Shown here: positions 1-7,791 of the stretch, one piece after another
Position numbering within the stretch: the stretch's first letter is position 1
How the letters are laid out: every line of letters begins with the position of its first letter
Origin: AP-15 sp036404275
GTDB lineage: Bacteria > Pseudomonadota > Alphaproteobacteria > ATCC43930 > CGMCC-115725
Length of the DNA stretch: 64,000 nucleotides
Assembly (NCBI GenBank): GCA_036404275.1
Contig: DASXAM010000074.1
Location: 1-64,000, forward strand
Reading direction: 5' to 3'
Translations under genes and position numbers: made by a program
The notes under the pieces: model-generated
Databases searched by the model: none
What the model was told of the DNA's origin: nothing
Seen by the model: only the letters and a program-made list of their open reading frames with translations

Positions 1-2
1 TC

Positions 3-869
3 CGCGTCGTCTCCGAGATCACCGAATCGAACGGCTCGTCGTCGATGGCCTCGGTTTGCGGCGCCTCGCTCGCCTTGATGGATGCCGGCGTGCCGCTGCC
101 ACGTTCGGTCGCCGGCATCGCCATGGGGCTGATCAAGGAGCCCGAGGGTTTTGCCGTTCTCTCCGACATCCTCGGCGATGAGGACCATCTCGGCGACATG
201 GATTTCAAGGTGGCCGGCACCGAGCGCGGCGTCACCGCGCTGCAGATGGACATCAAGATCACCTCGATCACCGAGGAGATTATGCGGACCGCTCTCGCCC
301 AGGCGCGCGACGGCCGGGTGCATATCCTCGGCGAGATGGCCCGCGCCCTGACCGGTGCGCGCGAGGAGGTCAGCGGCAACGCGCCGCGCATCACCACCTT
401 CAGCATTCCGAAGGACAAGATCCGCGAAGTCATCGGCTCCGGCGGCAAGGTGATCCGCGAGATCACCGAGACGACCGGCGCCAAGGTCGATATCGAGGAT
501 GACGGCACGATCAAGGTCGCCGCGGTCGATGCCAACGCCGCCCAGGCCGCGATCGACTGGATCCGCGGCATCGTCGCGGAGCCCGAGCTCGGCGCTATCT
601 ATAACGGCAAGGTGGTCAAGACCGTCGATTTCGGTGCATTCGTGAACTTTCTCGGGTCGCGCGACGGGCTCGTGCATATCAGCGAACTGGCGCAGCAGCG
701 CGTCGGCAAGGTCGCCGATGTCGTCAAGCTCGGGGATTCGGTCAAGGTCAAGGTGCTGGGCTTTGACGATCGCGGCAAGGTCAAGCTGAGCATGCGCCAG
801 GTCGATCAGGAAACCGGCGAGGATCTGGGGCCCAGGCGCCAGGAGCCGGCAAAGGCGGCGATGCCCTGA
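3..869 (+). CDS. pnp: Polyribonucleotide nucleotidyltransferase, C-terminal part (5' end outside window)
   Basis: PNPase degrades RNA 3' to 5' by phosphorolysis in the cytoplasm and is a degradosome component. The frame is open from base 3, so the start and the first RNase PH domain lie before the window. The visible 288 residues hold the end of the second RNase PH core (GVTALQMDIKI), then a KH domain with IGSGGKVIREI, then an S1 domain (VDFGAFVNFL, DGLVHISEL) and a short tail. It is co-directional with the next gene, 38 bases away. Identification is very secure; only the N-terminal completeness is unknown. Confidence 0.97.
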   Translation, partial: RVVSEITESNGSSSMASVCGASLALMDAGVPLPRSVAGIAMGLIKEPEGFAVLSDILGDEDHLGDMDFKVAGTERGVTALQMDIKITSITEEIMRTALAQARDGRVHILGEMARALTGAREEVSGNAPRITTFSIPKDKIREVIGSGGKVIREITETTGAKVDIEDDGTIKVAAVDANAAQAAIDWIRGIVAEPELGAIYNGKVVKTVDFGAFVNFLGSRDGLVHISELAQQRVGKVADVVKLGDSVKVKVLGFDDRGKVKLSMRQVDQETGEDLGPRRQEPAKAAMP

Positions 870-907
870 GCGCCGAGGCGGATTTCTCGCCGCTGCGCCT
901 GCCGCGG

Positions 908-1630
908 GTGATCGGGCATCGCGGTGCGGCGCACAGCGCACCGGAAAACACGCTCGCTGGCCTGCGCCGGGCAAAAGAGCTCGGATGTCGCTGGGTCGAG
1001 TTCGATGTCCGGCTGACCGCCGACGGCGTGCCGATCCTTCTGCACGACGATCGACTGGAGCGAACGACGAATCGGAACGGGGAGGCGGCGGCGTTGCCGT
1101 TTGCCGAGATACGGGATTGTGACGCGGGCCGGTGGTTTGGCCCGGCCTATATCGGGGAGCGGGTGCCGACCTTGAAGGAGGCGGTGGCGGAGCTTGGGGC
1201 GCTCGGCCTTGGCGCCAATGTCGAGCTGAAGGCGACGCGCCGTTGGGCGGCGGCGACCGGGCGGGCGGCGGCGGAGCTGCTCACGGAGCTGTGGCCGACG
1301 CGGCTGCCGGCGGTGCTGGTCTCGAGCTTTCTCGACACTGCGCTGGCCGCGGTGCGGGAGGCGGCGCCGCAGCTCGCGCGCGGGCTCTTGTTCCGCGCGG
1401 TGCCGCGCGATTGGCGTGCCCGGGTCGAGGCGCTAGGCTGCTGCACGGTACATGCCGACCATCGTCTACTGCGCCCGGTAGTCGTGGCTGAAATTCGCGA
1501 TTGCGGCTATCCTTTATTGGCCTACACCGTCAATGATGCGGCTCGTGCCGCGACGCTTTTCTCCTGGGGAGTGGCCTCCGTGTTTTCGGACGTCCCCCAA
1601 CTACTGATTGATGTACACTCGGGCCGGTAG
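908..1630 (+). CDS. Glycerophosphodiester phosphodiesterase
   Basis: Hydrolyses glycerophosphodiesters to sn-glycerol 3-phosphate and an alcohol. Family motifs are in order: HRGA near the N-terminus, PENT, EFDVRLTADG and LLHDD, then the TIM-barrel body, ending near TVNDAARAATLFSWGV and the metal-site region. 240 residues matches cytoplasmic UgpQ-type enzymes, and no signal peptide is seen. The start is uncertain: GTG at 908 encodes the V of VIGHRGA, but the same frame stays open upstream with a plausible LPRVIGHRGA beginning and no ATG or GTG, so a CTG start (893 or 866, the latter overlapping the pnp stop) is possible. Confidence 0.9.
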   Translation: MIGHRGAAHSAPENTLAGLRRAKELGCRWVEFDVRLTADGVPILLHDDRLERTTNRNGEAAALPFAEIRDCDAGRWFGPAYIGERVPTLKEAVAELGALGLGANVELKATRRWAAATGRAAAELLTELWPTRLPAVLVSSFLDTALAAVREAAPQLARGLLFRAVPRDWRARVEALGCCTVHADHRLLRPVVVAEIRDCGYPLLAYTVNDAARAATLFSWGVASVFSDVPQLLIDVHSGR

Positions 1631-1645
1631 CGAGCGGCCGGGGGC

Positions 1646-3049
1646 ATGGTGGTGAAACCGCTCAATCCGCTGATCATTTCTGGGCGTGAGGTGCTACCGC
1701 TGGTCGAAGGCGGCAAGGGCATCTCGGTCTCGAACGGCGAGAGCTCTGGGGCCTGGGCGGCGACCAGCGGGGTCGGCACCTTTTCCGGCGTCAACGCCGA
1801 CAGCTATACCGAATCAGGGGAATTGATCCCGCAGATTTATCATGGTCGCACCCGCCGCGAACGCCACGAGGAACTCGTCGCTTACGCGATCGCCGGGGGC
1901 ATCCAGCAGGCGCGCGTCGCTTATGAGCGCGGCAATGGCGAGGGCCGCATCCACATGAACGTGCTGTGGGAGATGGCGGCGGCCGAGCGGGTCTTGCACG
2001 GCGTCCTCGAAGGTGCCAAAGGCCTGATCAACGGCGTCACCTGCGGCGCAGGCATGCCGTATCGGATCGCCGAGATTTGCGCCCGCTACGGCGTCTATTA
2101 TTATCCGATCGTGTCCTCGGCCCGCGCCTTTCGCGCGCTGTGGAAGCGGGCCTACCACAAATTCTGCGATTGGCTCGGCGGCGTCGTATACGAGGATCCG
2201 TGGCTCGCCGGCGGCCATAACGGACTGTCCAACAGCGAAGACCCGCTCCAGCCTGAGCCGCCTTATCCGCGGGTCAGGGAATTGCGCAGTCTGATGACCG
2301 ATTTCGGGCTCGCCACGACACCGATCTTTATGGCGGGCGGGCTCTGGTATCTGCGCGAATGGGTCGATTGGATCGACAATCCTGAATTGGGTCCAATCGC
2401 CTTCCAGTTCGGCACCAGGCCGCTCTTGACCCAGGAAAGCCCGATCTCGGATGTCTGGAAGCGCAAGCTGTTGACCCTCGGCGACGGCGAAATCTCGCTG
2501 AACCGGTTCAGCCCGACCGGGTTTTATTCATCGGCGGTGCGCAACGGCTTTCTCGACGAATTGCAGGAGCGCTCGGCGCGCCAGGTCGCCTATGCGGTCG
2601 AGCCGGTCGGCGAGCATATCGCGCCGTTTCGGATCGGTGCCCGCAACCGCCTCGTCTATCTGACCTCGCACGACCGGCAATCGGCCGAAGCTTGGGTGGC
2701 GGCCGGCTTTACCGAAGCCTTGCGCACCCCCGACTCGACCCTGGTCTTCGTCACGCCGGAAAAAGCGCTCGAATTGCGGACCGACCAGATCGGCTGCATG
2801 GGCTGCCTCAGCGCCTGCCAATTCTCGAACTGGGCGCAAAGCGAGACCGGGTCCACCGGCAAGAAGGCCGATCCGCGCAGCTTTTGCATCCAGAAGACAC
2901 TGCAGGCGATCCGCCACTCCGACGATGTCGAGAGCCAGCTGATGTTCGCCGGGCACAACGCCTACCGCTTCGCCTCCGACCCTTTCTACGCCAATGGCTA
3001 TGTGCCGACCGTACGGGAGCTGGTCGAGCGGCTGCAAACCGGCGACTGA
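1646..3049 (+). CDS. Nitronate monooxygenase-like flavoprotein with C-terminal cysteine cluster
   Basis: 467 residues resembling the 2-nitropropane dioxygenase / nitronate monooxygenase family, FMN-dependent TIM barrels. The family-like segments are GVTCGAGMPYRIAEI (about residue 130), AGGHNG (about 192) and PIFMAGGLW (about 230). The C-terminal third carries a C-x2-C-x3-C group (QIGCMGCLSACQFSNW) and a further Cys in SFCIQKTL, which could hold an Fe-S cluster; that is inference. It is longer than classic NMOs (about 320-380 residues). It lies 15 bases after the GDPD stop and 225 bases before the DUF1800 operon, which has its own promoter. The in vivo substrate is not predictable. Confidence 0.75.
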   Translation: MVVKPLNPLIISGREVLPLVEGGKGISVSNGESSGAWAATSGVGTFSGVNADSYTESGELIPQIYHGRTRRERHEELVAYAIAGGIQQARVAYERGNGEGRIHMNVLWEMAAAERVLHGVLEGAKGLINGVTCGAGMPYRIAEICARYGVYYYPIVSSARAFRALWKRAYHKFCDWLGGVVYEDPWLAGGHNGLSNSEDPLQPEPPYPRVRELRSLMTDFGLATTPIFMAGGLWYLREWVDWIDNPELGPIAFQFGTRPLLTQESPISDVWKRKLLTLGDGEISLNRFSPTGFYSSAVRNGFLDELQERSARQVAYAVEPVGEHIAPFRIGARNRLVYLTSHDRQSAEAWVAAGFTEALRTPDSTLVFVTPEKALELRTDQIGCMGCLSACQFSNWAQSETGSTGKKADPRSFCIQKTLQAIRHSDDVESQLMFAGHNAYRFASDPFYANGYVPTVRELVERLQTGD

Positions 3050-3097
3050 GCGGCGCTGGCGACGGTACCGATTTTGGTTCTTGATGCGCTGCGCTGC

Positions 3098-3125
3098 TTG
3101 ACAGCCTTTTGGGCTAGGATAAAAT
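3098..3125 (+). promoter_or_regulatory. Strong sigma70-type promoter of the DUF1800 operon
   Basis: TTGACA at 3098-3103, a 16-base spacer and TAAAAT at 3120-3125. This is the best consensus promoter I could find in the window. Transcription would start near 3132, giving an untranslated leader of about 140 bases before the DUF1800 start at 3275. The -10 element is embedded in the inverted repeat at 3121-3144. Confidence 0.65.
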
Positions 3126-3144
3126 CGTTCCAATGAACGATTTT
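3121..3144. promoter_or_regulatory. Perfect 10+10 bp dyad, probable repressor operator
   Basis: AAAATCGTTC (3121-3130), spacer CAAT (3131-3134), GAACGATTTT (3135-3144). The arms are exact reverse complements. The dyad covers the -10 box and the predicted start point, the classic position for repression by a dimeric regulator. It has no following T-run and sits 70 bases after the upstream stop codon, so a terminator role is less likely. No regulator gene is adjacent. Confidence 0.6.
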
Positions 3145-3274
3145 CGCCGGTGCCGCTTTGTCAGCGGAGCCAGCAAGTTTGCCATCGTGGCGTGCATCGG
3201 TTGCTTCGAGGTCGACGCACGACAGCGAAGTTGCAATACGCGACGGTAAATCATCACCAGGAGGAGGGCCCAAG

Positions 3275-4681
3275 ATGGCTTATCAGGACGACATCGCTTT
3301 AATGGCTCACCTGATGCGACGGGCGGGGTTCGGGGCGGGCCGCGACGAACTCGAGGCGCGTGTCGCCAAGGGCTACGAGGCGACGGTCGAGGAGTTGCTG
3401 CATCCCGAGACGCAGCCGCCGGTCGATTCCTACACGCTCTTGCGCTACCAGCCGGCATCGCTGCTGCCGGGCGGCCAACCGCCGATGGGCAACGTCAACT
3501 GGATGTATTACCTGATCAACACCAAGCGGCCGCTCGAAGAAAAGATGGCGCTGTTCTGGCACCATGTCTTCGCCACCGGCAATTCCAAGGTCGACAATTA
3601 CGACCAGCTGTTGGAGCAGATCCAGCTGTTCCGCGAGAACGGCATGGGGAACTACCGCGATCTGCTGCTCAAAGTCGCCAGAAACCCGACCATGATCTTC
3701 TGGCTCGACAATCAGCAGAACCACGGCACCGCGGTCAACGAGAATTGGGGCCGGGAGTTGCTCGAATTGTTCAGCCTCGGTGCCGGCAACTACACCGAGA
3801 CCGATGTCCGCGAATGCTCGCGGGCCTTCACCGGCTGGACCTTCGAGACCAAGATCCCACGCGCGCCCTATGGCCGCTTCCCGTGGAAGTTCGAGTATCG
3901 CGCCGCCGACCACGATGACGGCGAGAAGGTGTTTCTCGGCCACAAGGGCCGTTTCAACGGCGAAGACATCATCGACATCGTGGTGCAGCAGCCGGCTTGC
4001 GGCAAGTTCATTTGCCGGCATCTTTACAACTTCTTCGTCGCTGACGAGCCGCAAGTGCCGGCTTGGCCGATCGAGCCGCCGCGCGACCAGAAGGCAATCG
4101 ACACTCTGGTCGGCGCGTTCCGTGATTCTAAGTTCGACATGCGTTCGGTTCTGCGCGTGCTGTTCAATTCGGACTTCTTCAAGGAAGCCCGTTTCCAGCA
4201 CATGAAGTCGCCAGCCGAAGTGGTGGTCAGCACCCTGCGGCTCGTCGGCGGCCACGAATTGCCGGCGCCGGGCATCGGCCAGCTGTCGATGCAGCCGACC
4301 TATATGGGCCAGGACATGCTCAATCCGCCTTCGGTCGAGGGCTGGCACACCGGCAAGGAGTGGATCAACAGCGGCTCCTTGATGGCGCGCGTCAACTTTG
4401 TCGCCGAAAAGGTCGGCGACACGTCGCTGCCCGGTGTGCGCGCGATCATCGACCGGCTGAAGGCGCGCGGGTCGCTGAGCCCCGAGCAACTGGTTGACGG
4501 TTGCCTCGACCAGATCGGCCCCGTCGAGGTCGGTCAAGACACCAAGCAGGAGCTGCTTGCCCAGGCAAAGGAATGGGGCCAAGTCTCCTGGGACAGCGAC
4601 TCGAACGCACAGATCGCGGATCGGCATGCCGCTGAAATGCTGCAGCTGATCGCGGCGACAAGAGAGTATCAATTCGGCTAA
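3275..4681 (+). CDS. DUF1800 domain-containing protein
   Basis: 468 residues. The family is recognised from the N-terminal HLMRRAGFGA, the segment KMALFWHHVFAT, the NWGRELLELFSLG block and the C-terminal NPPSVEGWHTGKEW. The function of DUF1800 is unknown; it is almost always paired with DUF1501, as here. The start is ATG 3275, preceded by AGGAGGAGGG at 3259-3268; an in-frame TTG further upstream (3158) lacks a ribosome site. No signal peptide or Tat motif is present, whereas many family members are exported. It is the first gene of the operon with DUF1501 (4724) and NHL (5963). Confidence 0.9.
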   Translation: MAYQDDIALMAHLMRRAGFGAGRDELEARVAKGYEATVEELLHPETQPPVDSYTLLRYQPASLLPGGQPPMGNVNWMYYLINTKRPLEEKMALFWHHVFATGNSKVDNYDQLLEQIQLFRENGMGNYRDLLLKVARNPTMIFWLDNQQNHGTAVNENWGRELLELFSLGAGNYTETDVRECSRAFTGWTFETKIPRAPYGRFPWKFEYRAADHDDGEKVFLGHKGRFNGEDIIDIVVQQPACGKFICRHLYNFFVADEPQVPAWPIEPPRDQKAIDTLVGAFRDSKFDMRSVLRVLFNSDFFKEARFQHMKSPAEVVVSTLRLVGGHELPAPGIGQLSMQPTYMGQDMLNPPSVEGWHTGKEWINSGSLMARVNFVAEKVGDTSLPGVRAIIDRLKARGSLSPEQLVDGCLDQIGPVEVGQDTKQELLAQAKEWGQVSWDSDSNAQIADRHAAEMLQLIAATREYQFG

Positions 4682-4723
4682 ACCCCCCGAACCCATCGGA
4701 CTTGAGACGAGGAGGAAGGCGCA

Positions 4724-5863
4724 ATGCCAGCTACACAAGAGACAAAGAAGGATCCCGTCATTGTTGTTCTGCAGTTGACGGGCGGCAACGACTACGTGAA
4801 CACGGTGATTCCGTACAACAACCCCTTGTATCGAGACAATCGCAAGGCGGTAGGCATCCCAGACAACCAGATCATGCATCTCGACAAGGATTACGGCATC
4901 CCGCACTACATGGCGCCGATCAAGCAGTTCTGGGATGACGGCAAGCTGGCCATCCTGCACGGCGTCGGGTGGAAGGAATCACCGCGCTCGCATTTCCGTG
5001 CGATGGACATCTGGCACACCTGCGAGCCGATCAAGGTCGGCACCGAAGGTTGGCTCGGGCGGGTCGCACGCGAATTCGACCCAAAGAAGGAAAATGTGGT
5101 CACTACCGTCAGCTTCGGGCCGAGCCTCCCGCGGGCGTTGGCGGTGCCGGGCGTGCCGGTGGCGTGCGTCGGCGGGCCGCTGGAAAATTACGGCTTCCTG
5201 CCGACCATCCAGGGCGAGCAGCGCAAGCAGATCCTCGAGCGCTTCGCGGCGATGTACAAACCGGCGATCGGGACTGGCGCGGTCATGGACTATATGGCCG
5301 ACACCGGCATCGATTCGTTGAAGGGCGAAGACATTCTGAAGGTCGCGCCGCAGAAGTATTCCTCGACGGTGCAGTATCCGAACACCCCGATCGCCCGTAA
5401 GCTCAAGGGCATCGCGCAGACGCATCTGGCCGATCTGGGCAGCCGCATCTTCTATTGCGATCACAGCACCTTCGATACGCATGCCGGTCAGAACCCCGGC
5501 CACCAGAATCTTTGGACTGCGGTGACCGAAGGCGTCGACGCCTTTATGAAGGATCTGCGCGAGCATGATCACGCCGACAACGTGATCCTGCTGATGTTCT
5601 CCGAGTTCGGCCGCCGCGTTCGCGATAACGGTTCGGGAACCGATCACGGCGCCGGCGGCGTCGCCTTCGTTCTCGGCGAGAAGGTCAAGGGCGGCCACTA
5701 CGGCGAGATGCCGTCGATGAAGCCCGAGCATCTGGTTCAGGGCGATCTGAACCCGAACATGGACTTCCGCAGCGTCTATTCAACGATCCTCGACAAGTGG
5801 CTGAAGCTCAACCCGGCGCCGATCGTCAACGGCACCTTTGAGCAGCCGGCATTCTTGAACTAG
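4724..5863 (+). CDS. DUF1501 domain-containing protein
   Basis: 379 residues of the DUF1501 family, distantly related to the alkaline phosphatase/sulfatase superfamily. Recognised from VVLQLTGGNDYVNTV at the N-terminus, SHFRAMDIWHT, FDTHAGQ and the metal-site-like block LMFSEFGRR...GTDHGAGG. Most relatives begin with a Tat signal; this one starts directly at the domain, so it is probably cytoplasmic. A strong GAGGAGGA precedes ATG 4724. It lies 42 bases after DUF1800, and the two are expected to work together. Activity is unknown, though hydrolase action on a phosphate or sulfate ester is conceivable. Confidence 0.9.
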   Translation: MPATQETKKDPVIVVLQLTGGNDYVNTVIPYNNPLYRDNRKAVGIPDNQIMHLDKDYGIPHYMAPIKQFWDDGKLAILHGVGWKESPRSHFRAMDIWHTCEPIKVGTEGWLGRVAREFDPKKENVVTTVSFGPSLPRALAVPGVPVACVGGPLENYGFLPTIQGEQRKQILERFAAMYKPAIGTGAVMDYMADTGIDSLKGEDILKVAPQKYSSTVQYPNTPIARKLKGIAQTHLADLGSRIFYCDHSTFDTHAGQNPGHQNLWTAVTEGVDAFMKDLREHDHADNVILLMFSEFGRRVRDNGSGTDHGAGGVAFVLGEKVKGGHYGEMPSMKPEHLVQGDLNPNMDFRSVYSTILDKWLKLNPAPIVNGTFEQPAFLN

Positions 5864-5879
5864 GCGAGCAGACGGTTTG

Positions 5880-5915
5880 CGCCCTCTCTCTCGGCTCCGG
5901 CTATGGGAGAGGGCG
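5880..5915. repeat. Palindromic (REP-like) element between DUF1501 and NHL genes
   Basis: Perfect 9-bp arms CGCCCTCTC (5880-5888) and GAGAGGGCG (5907-5915) around an 18-base loop. It resembles the C-rich/G-rich palindromes at 51308 and 60898-61014. It could attenuate or stabilise the operon transcript between the second and third genes. Confidence 0.6.
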
Positions 5916-5962
5916 AGACCGGTATGTCGAGGAAAGACGGCGGATCACAGAGGAGGAGCGCT

Positions 5963-7066
5963 ATGCCGCTCACGACTGTCGCGGAAGGACGCGTCTACGA
6001 TTGGAGCCATGCTGTCGGGCGAAATGCCGCCCGCGGCCCGGGTTTCAACTATGTGCAATCGATGTGCCTCGGAAAGAACGGTATCCTCTATGCCGCCAAC
6101 CGCGGCAACGAGAACAATTTCGGGATGCACGTCAACAAGGTGAAGATCGGCGGTCCCGGAGAAGAGGAGCACATCGCCGATTTTTGCGAATACGGCGAAG
6201 GCGATGGTAAGTGCACTTGGCCGTTCGGGGTCGCGGTCGATAACAACGACCATGTGTACGTGTCGGACGACTGGCGCAACACGATCTCGGTGTTCGACAG
6301 CAGCGGCAACTTCCTGCGCAGCTGGGGCAAGACCGGCAGCGGCGACGGCGAATTGCTGCACCCAGCGGGGCTTGCGGTCGAGAAGAACGGCAACATCATC
6401 GTCGTCGATAGCGGCAACAACCGGCTGCAGGTCTTCACCCCCGACGGCAAGTTTGTCGGCAAATGCGGCCGCGCCGGGAGCGGGGATGGCGAGTTCAACC
6501 AGCCCTGGGGGATCACCCTCGACAAGGATGGTAACATCTACGTTGCCGACTGGAAGAACCATCGCATCCAGAAGCTGTCGCCCGAGGGCAAGTTCCTGAT
6601 GAAGATCGGCCAGTACGGCAAGATCGAGGAGCCGGAGGGTGACTACGCCGTGACCATGTTCGGACCGTATGTCACGGCGGGCGAAGAGACCAAGGGCTAT
6701 CCCAAGCCGGGATTGCTCAATCACCCGACCGATGTCGCGGTGGATACCGACGGCGACATCTACGTCACCGATTGGGGCAATCATCGGGTCTCGGTATTCG
6801 ATTCGGAAGGCCGCCCGATCGCCAATCTGATTGGCGACGCCCAGGTGCTATCGAAATGGGGGCAGCAGACGGTTGATGCCAACCCGGATATGGCCAAGGC
6901 GCGGCGCCGAGTCCGCAGTCTTGAACCGCAATGGCGGTTCTGCTTCCCGACTGCGGTCGAATTTAATCCTGAGACCGATCAGATCATCGTTGCCGACGGT
7001 CAGCGCAACCGCCTGCAGATCTATAAGAAAGTCCGCGACTATAGCGACTTCCAGGCCAATCTGTAG
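5963..7066 (+). CDS. NHL-repeat six-bladed beta-propeller protein
   Basis: 367 residues built of NHL repeats. Recurrent blades read WPFGVAVDNNDHVYVSD, LLHPAGLAVEKNGNIIVVDSGNNRLQVF, FNQPWGITLDKDGNIYVADWKNHRIQ and LNHPTDVAVDTDGDIYVTDWGNHRVSVF. Such propellers bind partners or act as lyases/lactonases. No signal peptide is seen, unusual because many bacterial NHL proteins are exported. The start at ATG 5963 is set by GAGGAGGAG just upstream; a longer frame from 5903 would read through the preceding palindrome region. It is the third gene of the DUF1800/DUF1501 operon, so it may be a scaffold or sensor for them (inference). Confidence 0.88.
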   Translation: MPLTTVAEGRVYDWSHAVGRNAARGPGFNYVQSMCLGKNGILYAANRGNENNFGMHVNKVKIGGPGEEEHIADFCEYGEGDGKCTWPFGVAVDNNDHVYVSDDWRNTISVFDSSGNFLRSWGKTGSGDGELLHPAGLAVEKNGNIIVVDSGNNRLQVFTPDGKFVGKCGRAGSGDGEFNQPWGITLDKDGNIYVADWKNHRIQKLSPEGKFLMKIGQYGKIEEPEGDYAVTMFGPYVTAGEETKGYPKPGLLNHPTDVAVDTDGDIYVTDWGNHRVSVFDSEGRPIANLIGDAQVLSKWGQQTVDANPDMAKARRRVRSLEPQWRFCFPTAVEFNPETDQIIVADGQRNRLQIYKKVRDYSDFQANL

Positions 7067-7080
7067 GAACTTCGCGCAAC

Positions 7081-7145
7081 GGTCCGGCGTTCTCGGCGTC
7101 GGACCGGCCGCCTCGATCCTGTCCCGCTTTTCGGCGGAGCGGGAC
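7081..7145 (+). terminator. Two consecutive hairpins after the NHL gene
   Basis: GGTCCG (7081-7086) pairs with CGGACC (7100-7105), and GTCCCGC (7121-7127) pairs with GCGGGAC (7139-7145). Both lie in the gap between the NHL gene and irr. There is no U-tract, so they are weak intrinsic terminators or transcript stabilisers. Confidence 0.4.
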
Positions 7146-7178
7146 CGAAGGAGGCTGTGAACGCGATCTGCCGCATCG

Positions 7179-7204
7179 CGGGTTTTGATTTTGCGGCAAA
7201 CCCG
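7179..7204. promoter_or_regulatory. Dyad overlapping the irr promoter
   Basis: CGGGTTT (7179-7185) and AAACCCG (7198-7204) form a 7+7 dyad with a 12-base spacer. It touches the -35 element and fills much of the spacer of the irr promoter, so it may be an operator. It is not an obvious Irr or Fur box. Confidence 0.35.
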
Positions 7205-7212
7205 TCTATATT
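7185..7212 (+). promoter_or_regulatory. Promoter of irr
   Basis: TTGATT at 7185-7190, a 16-base spacer and TATATT at 7207-7212. The expected transcription start falls at or next to the ATG at 7219, so the message may be leaderless. No Shine-Dalgarno sequence is visible before that ATG. Confidence 0.5.
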
Positions 7213-7218
7213 TGTGTC

Positions 7219-7638
7219 ATGAATGAGACGATCCCTTCATCGCCCGTCCTGAAACGTCTGCGCGCCGCCGGCCTGCGGCCGACGCGCCAGCGCTTGGCGC
7301 TTGCCCGATTGCTGCTCGAAAACGGTGATCGCCATGTCACCGCCGAGCAACTGCACAATGAAGCCTCGGCGGCAGGGATCGCGGTGTCGCTCGCGACGAT
7401 CTACAACACCCTTCACCAATTTACCGAGGCGGGGCTGTTGCGCGAGGCCGTGGTCGAGCCCGGCCGCTCCTATTTCGACACGAACACCGCCGATCACCAT
7501 CATTTTTTCTGCGAAGATACCGGCGAACTGCAGGACATCCCGGCGCACCACCTGTCGGTCACCGGCCTGCCGATGCCGCCTTCCGGTACCGAGATCCGCC
7601 GCGTCGATATCATCGTCCGCATCCGGCCCGGCCCCTAA
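7219..7638 (+). CDS. irr: Iron response regulator Irr (Fur family)
   Basis: 139-residue Fur-family regulator of the Irr branch, which in alphaproteobacteria senses haem status and represses or activates iron genes at ICE boxes. Irr-typical segments are GLRPTRQRLALARLLL, RHVTAEQLHNEA, VSLATIYNTLHQFTEAGLL and the HHHFF haem/metal motif near residue 94. The N-terminal cysteine-containing haem regulatory motif of Bradyrhizobium Irr is absent, as in many other Irr proteins. The gene sits immediately before rubrerythrin, whose upstream region carries an ICE-like box, suggesting direct control. Confidence 0.88.
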   Translation: MNETIPSSPVLKRLRAAGLRPTRQRLALARLLLENGDRHVTAEQLHNEASAAGIAVSLATIYNTLHQFTEAGLLREAVVEPGRSYFDTNTADHHHFFCEDTGELQDIPAHHLSVTGLPMPPSGTEIRRVDIIVRIRPGP

Positions 7639-7696
7639 GTCATTGAAAATTCAGCAGCGGCGCCCACCGAGGCGGTCTGTGCACTCCTGTCGCAGA

Positions 7697-7711
7697 TTAA
7701 ATTCATTCTAA
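7697..7711. promoter_or_regulatory. ICE-like (Irr) box upstream of rubrerythrin
   Basis: TTAAAT-TCA-TTCTAA against the iron control element core TTAGAA-N3-TTCTAA recalled for rhizobial Irr: the right half is exact and the left half has two mismatches. It lies 81 bases before the rubrerythrin start and 58 bases after the irr stop. A second imperfect dyad ATTCATTC/GAACGAAT spans 7701-7725. Confidence 0.45.
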
Positions 7712-7791
7712 TCTATTGAACGAATCGCCTCAGCCTCCATATGGCGGTCGAGCGGTGGTGCTGCACCGCAACCAATCGCATGGAGACACTG

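Noticed and set aside
3121..3144. Dyad considered as a rho-independent terminator of the upstream gene
   Set aside because: No T-run follows and the -10 box of a strong promoter lies inside it; operator is the better reading.
3299..4960. Long open frame on the minus strand opposite DUF1800 and the DUF1501 start
   Set aside because: No motif, no ribosome site, and it mirrors a well-supported gene. High GC makes such antisense frames common.
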